From contig CAKJVC010000182.1 in NCBI GenBank assembly GCA_918026815.1, forward strand, positions 620,001 to 684,000: a DNA stretch of 64,000 nt. The letters are read 5' to 3'. How positions within the stretch are numbered: the stretch's first letter is position 1; each line of letters begins with the position of its first letter. Source of the DNA: Chalara sp. BL73. Its lineage: Eukaryota > Ascomycota > Leotiomycetes > Helotiales. The position numbers and the translations under genes are program-made. The notes beneath the pieces were generated by a model. The model did no database searches and was not told where the DNA came from. It saw nothing but the letters and a program-made list of their open reading frames with translations. Shown piece after piece: positions 45,441 through 57,482 of this stretch.

Positions 45441-46408
45441 TGTCTCGCGGTGCTTCGGGTTGTAAGAAGGGAGCCGGGGGGGCGAGGAGATCCGGATGGC
45501 CGACCGGGTAAGTCAGGGCCACCAGACAACAACAAGCGGCCGACCAATTGTCGCAATTGTCGTGGGATGATGGAGGCAGCAGGTGACCGTGTGTCTATCT
45601 ATTACGTAGAAGCGAGCCTTGAGCCTCAGGTTGGCATTTGAGGAACAAGCAGGTGCATAAAGTAGACAATTGAAGAGATACTCAGAGATTGATCAGTCGT
45701 AAGTCATTAGATCGCTGCCTAAATTCATTTTGGGAAACACTATCTGAGATGACGAGGACGCCTTCAGGTCCAGGGGAGTGAGGAGGAAAGCAGAGAATGG
45801 AGATTGAGACAACCAGTGAGAACAGGCGCTGGCGCTCGGGACCGAAGCAAAACCTGGGTCCCGAGAAAGAAACACCCATTTCTACGAAAGAAGATACCTG
45901 ATTGGCCAGAGAGGCTTATCGAAAGATTATGTAATCCATTTCTAGGGCCGTCATAGGCTTTAACAGACAAGCATTGCTGATCAACGCTAGCGGGCTTGGC
46001 CAAATGCTCTGCGGCGGGAAAAGAGAGAATCAAACAAGGGAGGTCAGGTCCCGAACGCATCCAATTTATCCAACCACAATCTAGCATTTCAGACTCATCA
46101 CTCGTAGAATGGTCGTCCCTTCACCATCGTAGCCTATCTGCAAGTGCTTTCCTTCTCCCCAATGTAACCTAAAAGTATTAAGTCCATACCAATATATACA
46201 ACATCTGGGTTATATATACTGCAACTTCCCCTGCTCTTCTCCTTGTGATTCAATATGTCGATGCTTCTTTCATTATCTGTAGCCTCATTTGTACAATAGT
46301 TTCTTTCTGCCGTCCTTTTCCTTCTTCCCACCGGACCCAGATTCAAGTCCCCTCTCTGCTATACGCAATCCGTCCATAAAAACGCATAGCCAGCCACAGC
46401 TTCAGATC
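45441..46408. promoter_or_regulatory. Shared divergent promoter region (Zn2Cys6 factor / DHA2 transporter)
   Basis: 968 bp separate the two start codons. The first 120 bp on the regulator side are GC-rich, the rest is mixed, and the 100 bp before the transporter ATG are CT-rich. CGG triplets, the half-site of Zn2Cys6 proteins, occur, but I did not establish a paired site. Co-regulation is inferred from the arrangement. Confidence 0.45.
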
Positions 46409-48411
46409 ATGGCATCCAGCTCCTCAGAACCCCAAAAGCAGCCATCTGAGGACCTCGAGTCCGGGAAGGCCACGCCACCGCCGAGCAACGACGAAGATGA
46501 GCATCTTCCGTTTGCAAAGATTTTCGTGGTGATGATAGCTCTCTACCTATCCATGTTCATCGTCGCTCTGGTAAGTAAGTCTCTTTGTAGCTTTCCAAGC
46601 ACCTACACTCACAGGGCATAGGATCGCACAATTCTAGGAACGGCAATCCCTAGTATTACGGACGAGTTCCATGCGGTTGGCGATATCGGATGGTATGGAA
46701 GTTCATATTTGCTTACTGCATCAGCCTTCCAGTTGGTGTTTGGCCGTTTATATACATTTTACTCAGCGAAATGGACCTTATTGACCACAATTGGGATACT
46801 GGAGATCGGTGTTTGTTTACCAATTGTAGTTCACGTTGCTGTGCTGATTAGATTAGTCTCTGATATGCGCCGTTGCGCCAAATTCAACAGCATTTATCAT
46901 CGGCAGAGCAATTAGTAGGTCCCTAAGCCATTCTAACCCTCATGACTAACGCGTGGATAGCTGGGCTAGGTGCTGCTGGAATTTTTAACGGCTGTGTGAT
47001 GATCATGGTTTCGAGCATTCCACTCCATAAAAGACCCATGTACCAAGGTGTCTTTGGTGCCGTCTTCGGTGTTGCATCCGTGGCTGGACCATTAGTTGGA
47101 GGGGCGTTTACTACTAATATTACCTGGAGATGGTGCTTCTGGATCAATCTCCCGGTCGGTGGCCTCATCGCTTTCATCCTCTTGTTCATACTCAAAAACA
47201 AGTCTCCCCAGACAACCGCCACTTACAAACAGCAATTCAAAAAACTTGATCCCTATGGAACTATTGTATTCTTACCTGGCATTGTCTGCCTTATTCTAGC
47301 TCTTCAATGGGGTGGGACTACCTACGCATGGTATGTGTATCTTGCTACTTAATCTTATTTATCCATGGGAATCGCGACTCAGGGACCGGTGTAGATGTCT
47401 TAAAAGCTTTCTTATCTATTATCATAGCTTTCCTAACTACTTCTAAAACTTTTTAATATTTTTAAAATCTGTAACCAGAGGACTAATTCATTGACTAGGG
47501 CAAACGCTCGTATCATCGTTCTCTTTATCCTTGCAGGAATACTTCTTATAGTCTTCTGTATTATCCAGGTCAAGTCTGGTGAGAACGCTACCGTGCAAGT
47601 CCACATAATCAAACAACGCAGCATCCTATCTGGTTTTTATTTTCAGTGTGTCTCGGCAGGCTGCATGATGACCATGACATATTATCTCCCTCTGTGGTTC
47701 CAAGCCATCAAGGGTGTCTCAGCCGTTAGATCTGGTATCTACACTCTCCCATTCGTATTATCTCTCGTCATAGCGAGCATCTTTTCTGGTATACTCACGC
47801 AGAAATCCGGATACTACGTTCCTCAGCTGATTTCCTGCTCTATTATAATGTCCATTGGAGCTGGTCTGGTCACGACGTTCACGGTGCACACCAACTCGGC
47901 ACATTGGATTGGGTATCAAGTCGTGTTTGGTTTCGGATTGGGTTTGGGAATGCAGCAAGCGGGGATGGCCGCACAAACATGTCTTCCGAAGAAAGAAGTC
48001 TCGACTGGAGTCGCCCTCATGTTCTTCGGTCAAGGCCTTGGTGGATCCATATTTCTTGCCATTTGCCAAGCGATCTTTAACGATAGCCTGGTGTCGAATC
48101 TCAAGCATCTCACGTCGCTTGATCCATCAAGCATTGTGCGTACCGGTGCGACCGATCTGAGGGACCTGGTACCTGTTGAGATGTTATCTAGTGTCTTGGA
48201 GGCGTATAATAAAGCGCTGACCGACACCTTCAAAGTCGCAGTTGGGTGCGCAGCAGCTGGTATTATCTCGGGATTGACGATGGAATGGAGGAGTGTAAAG
48301 AAGGGGAAGCAGACACCAGTTGAAAAAGAAATCAAAGAGAAGGATACCATCAGCACGGCAGACCCAGCAGTTGCAAGTGATGTCGAGATTGTTGAGGAAC
48401 GGAAAGCTTGA
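46409..48411 (+). CDS. MFS drug transporter, DHA2 family (14 helices, 563 aa)
   Basis: Exons: 46409-46570, 46622-46810, 46857-46914, 46961-47330 and 47499-48411. Four introns (51, 46, 46 and 168 bp) restore 564 codons. DHA2 marks are present: [13 protein letters not shown] after the first helix (split by intron 1), [20 protein letters not shown], and the antiporter motif C ([14 protein letters not shown]). [13 protein letters not shown] and [18 protein letters not shown] are also typical. The C-terminus is a Lys/Glu-rich cytoplasmic tail. It should be a proton antiporter exporting drugs or metabolites across the plasma membrane. Intron 2 uses a GTTTGT donor. Intron 4 is long and has an earlier AG (about 47478) that would create a stop, so the later acceptor at 47498 must be used. 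Confidence 0.92.
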
Positions 48412-48723
48412 GCAATGCTCATAGGTTTAGAGACGCGCAGTATAGAGCAATGTATGGGTAGAACATCCCAACTCATTTAAAGTAATATGTATATAGATGA
48501 AAAAAGGCATAGTTCTCCTCTAATTTAGAATATTATTCTTGGTTCTATCTAAATGTGAATTAATGCGATGGTGTCAGGTACTGAGGTCGAGCTCGCCCAG
48601 ATAGACAAGGCCACTAGCAAGGGTACCGACGCTAAGATAAGGATTTGGAAAATCTCGAGATTTTTTGTTCACTCCACCAAATGCCGTGTAAAAGACAGCG
48701 TAGTCTAATACAGCACTGTCACA
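48412..48723. other. Intergenic region before SDA1
   Basis: 312 bp holding the transporter 3' flank and the SDA1 promoter. No other feature. Confidence 0.45.
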
Positions 48724-51086
48724 ATGGGGAAGAAAAGAGTTGGCGCACTGGAGAAGGTTGATGCGGATCTGTTTGTCTCTCACGCTTCACCATGTTTCAT
48801 CGGAAATTGACTTGCGCAGGCCCAACCTCCAGTACAAAATTCGCCGAGACCCTAAGTATGTATAGTTGCGGTGTGAAGCATTGATTACGCTGACGGGCTC
48901 TCAGATCCTATTATGAAGAATTTCGCATGCAGTTTGACCAGTATCAGACACAGCGAGATATTTTCCTAGCTTCTCCTACTAGCGCAACCTCCAATGGGAT
49001 CGTTTCTTTTCGCGACCTTATTGATTTCGTAGCCCACGTCTCAGATTGCTACCCCGAAGCTACCTCCGAATTCCCTGACGACCTGAAATCTATTCTCACC
49101 GTGCATCATGCAGAGTTGGAAAGCGAGCTGCGGGAAAAAATCGTTGGAAGCCTTGTGCTCTTGCGAAAGAAAGAGATCATTGACTCGACAGGACTGCTAA
49201 ATACGCTGTTCCCAATATTAGTTGCTACACCTAGCAAAACATTGAGGACATTGTTATTTCAGAAGATATTGAGTGATCTGAAGTCCAGTAATTCGAAAAC
49301 GAAGAATCACAAGCTGAACAGGACGATACAAACTGCGCTGTATAACCTCCTGACCTCTGATCGAGCATCGCCGAAGGGCTTGTGGGCGGTGAAGATTACA
49401 AGGGAACTGTGGAAACGGCAGATATGGACGGATTCAAAAGCTGTCGAGATCATGAAGGAAGCTGCGCTGGCAGATAATGAGAAAGTCATCGGTGGCGGTG
49501 TGAGATTCTTCTTGGGTGGTGACAAGGAGCGGGAAGAGTATGAGGATGAAAGTAGTGAGGATGATGGCGGGATCGATATAGGAAAGCTGAAACACCAGGC
49601 TTTAATTAACAAGAAGACCAAGAAGAAGGCGAAGGTCATGGAGAAAGCGGTAGAGAAGGTTAAGAAGGATCACAAGAAGAAGAATGCACCGCATCCACTG
49701 AACTTCTCTGCTCTGCACCTTCTTCACGACCCTCAAGGCTTTGCAGAGAGCCTATTCCACAAGCATCTGCAGAACTCAAAGTCAAAGCTGAATCTTGAGC
49801 AAAAGTTACTGGTTCTGCAGCTGGTTTCGAGGTTGGTTGGCTTGCATCAACTTACCATCATTTCGCTATACTCGTACTTCATCAAATACCTCACACCTAG
49901 GCAACCTTCCGTCACCTCTTTTCTTGCATCACTTGCACAGTCGACGCACAAGTTTGTCCCACCGGATGTTTTGGAGCCATTGATACAGAAAATTGCAAAT
50001 GAGTTTGTTTCAGAAGCGTCAGCGTCAGAGGTGGCCGCTGCTGGTCTCAATGCTATCAGAGAAATCTGTGTACGACAACCAATGGCGATGAATGACACGT
50101 TATTGCAAGATCTAGTCATGTACAGGAAAAGCAAGGACAAAGGAACGATGATGGCTGCGAAAGGACTATTGAGCTTATATCGAGAAGCAAACCCAGACTT
50201 GCTCAAGAAGAGAGATAGAGGCAAGGCAGCTACAATGGGTATCAAGAGTGGCGCCATTCAACAGCGAAGGTTCGGTGAGGAGGATGCTGGCGGCATTGAA
50301 GGTTTAGAACTTCTCGAAGAGTGGAAAGAAGCTGAGCGAAAACGAAAACGTATTGAGCGAGGCTTGCCCGAGGAGATTGGCTCCGACGAGGAAGAGGAAG
50401 AATCTGAGGCCGACGACCAAGATTGGGAAGTTGCATCAAACTCCAGCTCTGATTCTGGCGGATGGATCAATGTTGAGAGCGATGCTGAGATCGAAATCAG
50501 CGATAGCGATGACGACGAACCTGCCCCTAAGAAGGCCAAAATCGAGAAGGAGAAGGGAATAGATACCCCGGCGGACGATGAGGAGAAAGAAAACGCCGAG
50601 AAAACCCTTGAAAGCAAGATCTCCAAACTCGCAACCACAAAAATCCTCACGCCCGCCGACCTAGCTAAGCTCCAAGAACTCCGCGTTGAGGCGGCTCTTT
50701 CAAAAACTATGGGCGGTAACAAAACCCAATCCGCTCGCCTAAAGGAGATGATGGCGCGACACGCAGACGACGCGTTGACCGCCGAGCAAATCGAGGGGTT
50801 CTCAAAATTAAGGAAGAGCACGAAGGAAGAGAAAATTGCATTAGCACGGGAAGGCAAGGGCGATAGGAGTGAGCATAAGAGCACACAGGCGTTGAGGAGA
50901 GATAAGAAAGATGCAGAGGGGAAGAGTACCACGAATAAAGAGAAAGCGCGGAAGAAAAATTTCTTGATGACGCTAGGGAAAGCGAAGCATAAGCAGAAGA
51001 GGAGTCTGGTAGAAACGAGGCGCGTGCTGAAGGGGCATATTGAACGGGCAAAGAGGGGTGGGAAGAGAGGGAACCTGGGGATATAG
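48724..51086 (+). CDS. SDA1: SDA1 ribosome-biogenesis protein (754 aa)
   Basis: Exons: 48724-48770, 48820-48855 and 48905-51086. Two 49-bp introns near the 5' end give 755 codons. The N-terminus MGKKRVGALEKVDADLPNLQYKIRRDPKSY and the YYEEFRMQFDQYQTQRDIFL block are highly conserved in SDA1 of fungi and animals. A helical-repeat region follows, with acidic Ser/Asp-rich insertions around residues 520-600. The basic C-terminus (AKHKQKRSLVETRRVLKGHIERAKRGGKRGN) is also characteristic. The length matches yeast Sda1 (767 residues). It acts in the nucleolus/nucleoplasm on pre-60S subunits and their export, and its yeast loss affects actin and G1. It is an essential housekeeping gene and marks this block as core genome. 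Confidence 0.95.
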
Positions 51087-52079
51087 AGTTATGTAGATCT
51101 CAATGAGAACCTATATACAAGGGCGGTGGTCTGGTGTCCAAGGTAGCATGTTGATGCAGGTATGTTGCAAGTCTTTTTTCGAACACCTCCGACAATTTTG
51201 ACATGATGACAAAAGGCCATGAGGCCTGAATAATCCCAGCTCGTCGAATGCCTCACATAAACGCAGAGAGCATTTTGAGAGAAGAAACCCGTTCTGATCA
51301 ACTCGATTTTTTTTTGGCTTACATGATGATACAACTATCTGGGGCTTCTACTGACCAAATATCATTAGAGCCTGTCACTATATCTCTATCACTATCTGCC
51401 AGTAACGACGAAAGATCCGCCACCTGAACAAGTATCAATCTGGAAATTAGTTAATTCCCTACTCCGCCTTAGTTTAAGCCATCTCACAGCGTCGCATATA
51501 CCCTCTCAGTTCTGTTCGCTTACTTCGTGTCCTACAAAAACATAGTTTCTTCCAACCGTGTTGCCTCCAGCCGCATACCCCTATTGATTCCCAAGCCATT
51601 TGATTTGTGTGCATTCGGCGATAGGCAGTCGGCCATAGGGTATAACACATCCTCCATCCATACCCCTCAGAGTGTTATGTTTGTTGCACATCGCCATTTT
51701 CGGCGATAGGCGTCACGGGCTGCTTAGTCGACGCGACCGCCCGATCCATGGTTTTAGCCACACACTAAAGTGGAGATTGCAGTTGGATGGAAAAGCGGAG
51801 AACAAAAGTGGCTGGCCGATGTGCAGTAGTCGATTTAGCCTTTTATTCGCCCTTGAATAAAAGATTATTTTATTGCATTCATATTCATAGTGCCTTGTGC
51901 GTGTGCTCACGTTCACTGTCGTTCATTGGTTATTATTTTTACTCTATTTCACCGTACGACATCCTCTGGGTCTTTCCGAAAAAGATTCTGAGAATCACAT
52001 TTGGTCCATTCAATCATGAATCTCGTAAAGGGCGATAGATAGCATAATCCTCTACTTTGTGTTCATGTCTCTGCATCAA
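51087..52079. other. Convergent intergenic region
   Basis: About 1 kb between the 3' ends of SDA1 and the FMO-like gene. It has short open frames only and no recognisable gene. Confidence 0.45.
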
Positions 52080-53864
52080 TCACCCCGTCCCTTCTACCTT
52101 TCTATCTTGATCCTCGCCCGATACTGCATCGAGCTCAACCCCTGAATCACCCTCATATTCTTGCCCTTCTGATCCCGTCTCATTCCTCCCCACCAACACT
52201 TCAGGTAAGACGACGCGCCGATCTTCCATCTCCTCTTCCGCCCCCGGCTCCAATCCCCTCCTCTTCCTATTCTCTTTTAGCAAGACCCAATACCTCTCCC
52301 TCCATTTTTCATCATCTAGCAGCCCGCGCATCTCCTCGGCTCCTCTCCTCCTTGCCTCCTGGTTCACCCACTTAGTCACTTCTTCCATATACTCTACATC
52401 CCTACCATATAAATTATGGAATGCCCTTCCCCATCCCGCCCTTTCTTCCTTTCTTTTTTTATATCTTTTTTCAAGTAAATCTCTAGGTGGCAAAGAAGCT
52501 TTCCCGGAGAAGACGCGGGCTACGACGTCCCCTTGTAAATCGAATAAAGAGAATGTGGAGACATAATAAGGGACCCCGACGAATGCGAGCGTGGGATCGG
52601 GGATGTAGAAGATGTCGTGGTGGAGGTTATGTGTTGTGCAGCCATCGGAGGTTATTACGATCTTCTCATCCGCATCTTCCACCCCGATGTCTGGATTCTG
52701 CAGTTTTCCGAGGAAAGGGTATGATGTTATGTAACCTGTTCCAAAGATGATATGATCGATCCCATCAAGTTGACGACCGCCTTCCAACACAACTCCAAAT
52801 GCCTTTTGTTGCCCTTCTGGACCCATAAACCTCTCAACCTCTCCAACTCTCTCGACGCCCACTGGCAGTAGGAACGCCGGGAGATCCCACTGTCCACCCC
52901 TAGTACTCTGCCATACCTTCCCCTTCCCAACTACCTCCGCGACCTCCTTAACAATATCTAAACTACTCACCCCACCGCCCACCACTAGGATATTCTTCCC
53001 AGCAAACGAGGAGGGGTTGCGATATTGCTTCGAATGCAACACCGCTCCATCAAGCCTTTGCGCCAACTCCTTCAATCCTTGAATATCCGGAATTCTCGGC
53101 TCATGATAATGGCCCGCCGCCACCACAACCGCATCAAACATCCAATCTTTCTCCTCGAACCTCGTTTCCCCTCCCCCCTCCGCCTTTGACAGCGTCCGAG
53201 ACCGTACATCCCAAAATTTATTGCTTGCAGACTTAGAGATGGAGATCACGGAAGTATTATAGAGTGTATGCCCATGACTCCCAAACCTCACTGCAAGATC
53301 CTGGATATACGCGCATAGCCGCGCACGAGGAACAATTTCCTCTGTGCCCTCAGGCCAGTCAAGGAACGTACTTCGCATCAAGCTCGTCGGAACGTTATTT
53401 TTTAGCCCGTGATATGCTGGGCCGGGTGGCGCGTGCAGGAGCTCTGCTTCTTCCGGCGATTTCGGTTCCAGTACGGAATCGCGCGGTGACGGCGGCCCAA
53501 CGTTGGGGATTGATGGAAGGAGGGCGGGACGAGGATCCAGATGCCACACTCCGCCTGCCACGCTGGCTCGCTCGAAGACGGTTACGGTGATGGGGTTCTG
53601 GGGAGTTGAGGCTCGAAGGAGATGTGCTGCTGTTGTGGTACCTGAGATGCCTGCTCCTATTATCGCTACCCGTTTTCGCTTTGGAGACGAGGTTGAGGCG
53701 GGAGTGTAAGTGGTGCTTGAAGCTTGAAGTTGAGATAACCCTGAGGACTTGGGGCCGCTTGCGAGCTCATCGTTGGATATTTCTGGTGCTGAGACGTCAA
53801 GGGATCTGGGCTCTAAGTCTTTAGATGGCGGTGGAGCCGAGGGACGAGATAGAAATTTGCCCAT
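52080..53864 (-). CDS. Flavin-containing monooxygenase-like oxidoreductase (594 aa)
   Basis: A single-exon 595-codon frame from the ATG at 53864. The FAD motif GAGISG is at residues 70-75 (RKRVAIIGAGISG), followed by an acidic strand end (VFERASVAGGVW). The second Rossmann motif GGGVSSLD, for NADPH, is near residues 296-303, and the FGTGY motif comes later. The order and spacing fit the FMO/N-hydroxylating class. An unusual N-terminal extension of about 60 Ser/Pro-rich residues begins MGKFLSRPS, which fits the N-myristoylation pattern (Gly2, Ser6), so membrane attachment is possible. The C-terminal 100 residues are acidic and Arg-rich. The substrate is unknown. No intron is needed and codon use is even. 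Confidence 0.85.
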   Translation of the reverse strand: MGKFLSRPSAPPPSKDLEPRSLDVSAPEISNDELASGPKSSGLSQLQASSTTYTPASTSSPKRKRVAIIGAGISGTTTAAHLLRASTPQNPITVTVFERASVAGGVWHLDPRPALLPSIPNVGPPSPRDSVLEPKSPEEAELLHAPPGPAYHGLKNNVPTSLMRSTFLDWPEGTEEIVPRARLCAYIQDLAVRFGSHGHTLYNTSVISISKSASNKFWDVRSRTLSKAEGGGETRFEEKDWMFDAVVVAAGHYHEPRIPDIQGLKELAQRLDGAVLHSKQYRNPSSFAGKNILVVGGGVSSLDIVKEVAEVVGKGKVWQSTRGGQWDLPAFLLPVGVERVGEVERFMGPEGQQKAFGVVLEGGRQLDGIDHIIFGTGYITSYPFLGKLQNPDIGVEDADEKIVITSDGCTTHNLHHDIFYIPDPTLAFVGVPYYVSTFSLFDLQGDVVARVFSGKASLPPRDLLEKRYKKRKEERAGWGRAFHNLYGRDVEYMEEVTKWVNQEARRRGAEEMRGLLDDEKWRERYWVLLKENRKRRGLEPGAEEEMEDRRVVLPEVLVGRNETGSEGQEYEGDSGVELDAVSGEDQDRKVEGTG

Positions 53865-54167
53865 ATTGGATTTTTGTGCAGCCGTATTGGGATAACCTGA
53901 CGCAGACTTGTAGTGATGAGAACTTCGTACGGCTCCATATGCGAGGACTTTGCATCACTTATACACGAACGGACATTTGATATCACCTGATATGGACCGA
54001 GAAAACAGTCGAGTTCATGCACCACTATCAATTGGGCAATCGATCCTGCATATTGCGTGCTTAAGAATTGGTATACCTATCGCAGGTACTGTGCGCGTAC
54101 TCTCTACACTGGGAGGGACAGTGTACCGTCCTATCCCGTGCCAGTTTCCCATTAACTCGGTGCCTAT
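53865..54167. other. Intergenic region before the FMO-like gene
   Basis: 303 bp upstream of the FMO-like start (transcribed to the left) and downstream of the next minus-strand gene. Nothing else seen. Confidence 0.4.
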
Positions 54168-55707
54168 TTATTCTACTGATCTGGCCCTCGCCTTCTGCGC
54201 CAGCTCGCGCGCGTGCAAAAAACGAATGGTCAGCGCTGTAGCAATCAGCAAGAACGTCAGAACAACACTAGTGATAAACCCCTTCTGATATCGCGGGCTT
54301 TCAACCTGTTGCCAAATAATCAGCGGCAACCACGACTGGCAAACATACGCCATTGTATTCATAGACGCAATAACAAATGCCCGCTCCTCGTTATCTTCAC
54401 TACAGATCTCGTTAGCCCACGAATACTCCAGCCCAGCCAGTCCACCGGTCGCCCAGCCGAGCATGTAGCACGTCCATTTCCAGCCTATTGGGATATCCCA
54501 TGCTGCTAAGCTGGAGGCGGTTATAATGTTTACTGTTCCGGCAAAGATCATGGGCGGCCATCGCGCCCCTTTGAAGAGAGAGTCGGAAGACCATGCGTAG
54601 ATGAGTGCGAGGACTACCGCTATCGCAGCCGCAATTGTGGGATAGCTGTTTCTCGCAGCGACACCGTAGCCCTCCGATTTCAACCAGAGCTGGAATGCTG
54701 GTTGACCACCATATCCAGCGCCGTTGTTGAAGCAGATGTATAAGAAAGGCAGGGCATAGATGTGCCAGGAGCTGAAAATCTTGCGGAACTTAGCGAGGCC
54801 GTAGCGTCCTCTGTTCGCGCGGCCTTCAAGCTCCATGCGTCTTTTAGCAAGCAAGATTTCATCAGATCTGAGCCACCAAGATTTGGTGACTTCTGGAACG
54901 TCGGGGAAGAAGAAAAATCCTGCAATGGCGATGGGGAGCGAGATGATGGTGTTGACTATGAACAGCCACTGCCAACCTTTGTACCCCCCTCGGCCTTCGA
55001 GCTTGTAGGTTGCGGCCATAAGATATCCTGAGAACATGCCTCCTAATTGGCCGCTTGCATGAAATATAGTAGAGCGCTTCGCCAGCTCGTCTTTCCGGTA
55101 CCAGGACCCGATTACATATTGCATGCCAGGGTAAAACGCAGCCTCGGCAAAACCAATGAAAAACCTGAGGACATAAATTTGCTGTGCGCTTTTACATTGC
55201 GAGAGTAGAATGGTCAAAACGGACCAGGTAAGCTCGCATGTTGGAATCCAAACAGATGGCCGGATTCTGGTGAGGAGCATGTTGCTACTTCATGTCAGCG
55301 CGCATGCAATGAAGTGACCGAAGGGCCGCTTACCTTGGAATCTCACCGATGACATATCCGACGGTCCAGCACGTGGTCATGTAATTAAGCTGATTCCTGT
55401 ACAATCCCAGATCTTCCTGCATGCCCGATACGAAGGCATTATTGATGTTGTACTGATCAAGATTCTTGATGAAGTAGCCCAGGGAAGCAAAAGTCAAAAT
55501 AATCGCATCGAGCTTGAACAAAAAACGACGCTCTTCGGGAGACTTGTCGAAGGTATCCCAGATATAAGAGCGCCATGTCTGTTTAGGGACTTTAGATATT
55601 GGTAAATTGGTCACAGCAACATCGGACTCGCTGCCATCCCGACTACTTGTCGTCACCTCGTGAGCAGTTTTGTCGTCGAACACCGTAGGAGTTTCCTGAG
55701 CACCCAT
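54168..55707 (-). CDS. MFS carrier of the allantoate/pantothenate permease family (496 aa)
   Basis: Exon 1 is 55707-55334 and exon 2 is 55284-54168. The 49-bp intron (GTAAGC, AGTAG) joins GEIP to SNMLLTRIRPSVWIP and gives 497 codons. The start MGAQETPTV is the first ATG of the frame. Characteristic blocks of the anion:cation symporter family are present: YFIKNLDQYNINNAFVSGM, RFFIGFAEAAFYPGMQYVIG and the late WANEICSEDNEERAFVIASMN, which is typical of pantothenate-type carriers (Liz1/Fen2-like). About twelve membrane helices are predicted. It likely imports a small organic anion or vitamin at the plasma membrane. The exact substrate cannot be read. Confidence 0.9.
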
Positions 55708-56617
55708 AGTTCGATTCAGTATACTACGTTGCACAAAGCTTTTAAAGAAATAAAACTTGGGGGAATGTCTGGAGGTTCTTACATCTTATACTGTCGTTCC
55801 CTACAGATATCGTGCACCGCTATCTATCTTGCTCCAGCACGGTATATCTCGAGCTCGCTTTATCTACCAGATCTGGAATCCCAGCAGCAATGACGTGCTA
55901 AGATCCTTGTGTGAGGTGGTTCTGAAATTCGTGAGCTGAGTGGTGTTCGCTCGAACCGGCCATTATCAAAACTGAAACTCTGCTGAGGCCCGCAACCAGG
56001 GACGTTTTCTAGCACGAGACTTCGGAACATGGACATTTGTAAAGTCCGAAAGCTTGTGCTGTCATCCTGAGGCTTGGGTTATGGCTCTAGATTGATCAAG
56101 AGCTGCAGCTATTACGGAATATCCGTAGGGTGGGGGCCTCTACGGTTCACAGCCTTAGGAACCGCCTCTGCATCGCATCAATTATCAGTTTTATCGCGCC
56201 ATACTATCATATCGTTCGTTCCTGATGCTCATGTTTATAGACGATACTTGGTATCACGCTAATGGTTGGATGAATCAGAGAGAAAACAAAAGTTGATAAA
56301 TGAATTGGACGCTGACTTAGCTAGGCTGGAACACAAACACGTGACATCCAGGTAGCTGCACATGTAAAAGTGGTTTGGGTTCACTGAAAACAGTTTACTT
56401 TATACCTGATTGGTCTCTCACTCTGAGTAGTGGATCTCAATCGGTATTAAATTTGGTCAAGAAACGGATCAGTCCGTCTTAATCAAGCCGTATAGTTGGC
56501 CTGATATTACCTTCGTCATTTACCAATACCACCGTTCACCTCTCAAGTTGCGAAGATTCAGGAACATATTTTTAAGATGAAGTCTTATTTTTTCGTTGAG
56601 AAAGATAATATACTTAA
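55708..56617. other. Intergenic region left of the MITE-like element
   Basis: Promoter of the permease gene (transcribed to the left), then AT-rich DNA. No gene. Confidence 0.45.
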
Positions 56618-57174
56618 CGGCAAATATCTCTCGGATACCACCCAAAAGTACCTATATTTCTCGGATACCACCACCACTTTATTTGAAGGCTTTCTCTAGA
56701 CACCACTGTTTTAAATCAGCGGCATTTTAAACATCTGCCAACCAACAAAGCAGTAGCATTACAGGCTCTAGAGCGTTACAGGATCTATAGCGCTACAGGC
56801 CCTACAGCGTTACAGGCTCTATAGCGTTACAGGCCCTACAGCGCTACACACCCTACAGCGTTACAGGCTCTACAGCGTTACAGGCTCTACAGTGTTACAG
56901 GCTTTATAGCTCCAGGATCCACAGAATTACAGGCTCTACAAATTATTCACTATTGTAAACTATATAATTTCGCAAGCTATATATTTGTATAGGATATAAA
57001 TTAATATAACAACTTTTGTAATTATTTTTGTTGTATTTTTTCTTTCTAGTACAGCGAGTGTTGAAAAGTTTATTCTAGAATACCACTAATAATTTAAAAG
57101 CTTTTTTAGATGCCATCAAAAGTGGTATTTGGGAAAGCCTCCAGATAAAGTGGTGGCATCCGAGATATTTGCTG
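56618..57174. mobile_element. MITE-like element with terminal inverted repeats and internal minisatellite
   Basis: The left end begins CGGCAAATATCTC. The right end, read in reverse, begins CAGCAAATATCTC. The similarity extends inward: left about 56654-56707 and right 57121-57169 both carry, in opposite orientation, TCTCGGATNCCACC, an ACTTTAT tract, GGCTTTC and ACCACT. The left arm has a 30-bp internal duplication, because TCTCGGATACCACC occurs at 56629-56642 and again at 56659-56672. There is no transposase ORF in the 557 bp, so it would be non-autonomous. No clear target-site duplication is seen: left flank TTAA, right flank TATA. The centre is a 17-bp minisatellite. Confidence 0.65.
56761..56946 (+). 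repeat. Minisatellite: about 11 tandem 17-bp units
   Basis: Units of the type ACAGGCTCTACAGCGTT repeat about eleven times, nearly all exactly 17 bp. Differences are mostly C/T transitions (GCYCTAYAGYGYT), and the last units are more diverged with one two-base deletion. It sits inside the MITE-like element. Confidence 0.9.
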
Positions 57175-57482
57175 TATATTTAATAATGTATCTTTACCAC
57201 AAGTGGATGTCCATTTCTGATCAACCTTTTTCCGCGGCGAAGACGCTATGACTTCAACCTTCGCACTGTGCTAGAGCACTACTAGAAAAGTCTGGCGACG
57301 CATTAACCCCAATTTTCTTAACCCTAACGGTACATTCAAAAAGACCAAATGATCACTATCGACCAACCCCCGCATCCCAGAAACGTAACTATAGAAGATT
57401 CAGACTATCCATGACCTGTACTTTCCTAGAGCATCAAGTCTTACGATCTACGAAGACATTCAACTGGTGCTGTAGAAATCGC
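57175..57482. other. Short intergenic region
   Basis: 308 bp between the MITE-like element and the 3' end of the membrane-protein gene. Nothing seen. Confidence 0.4.
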
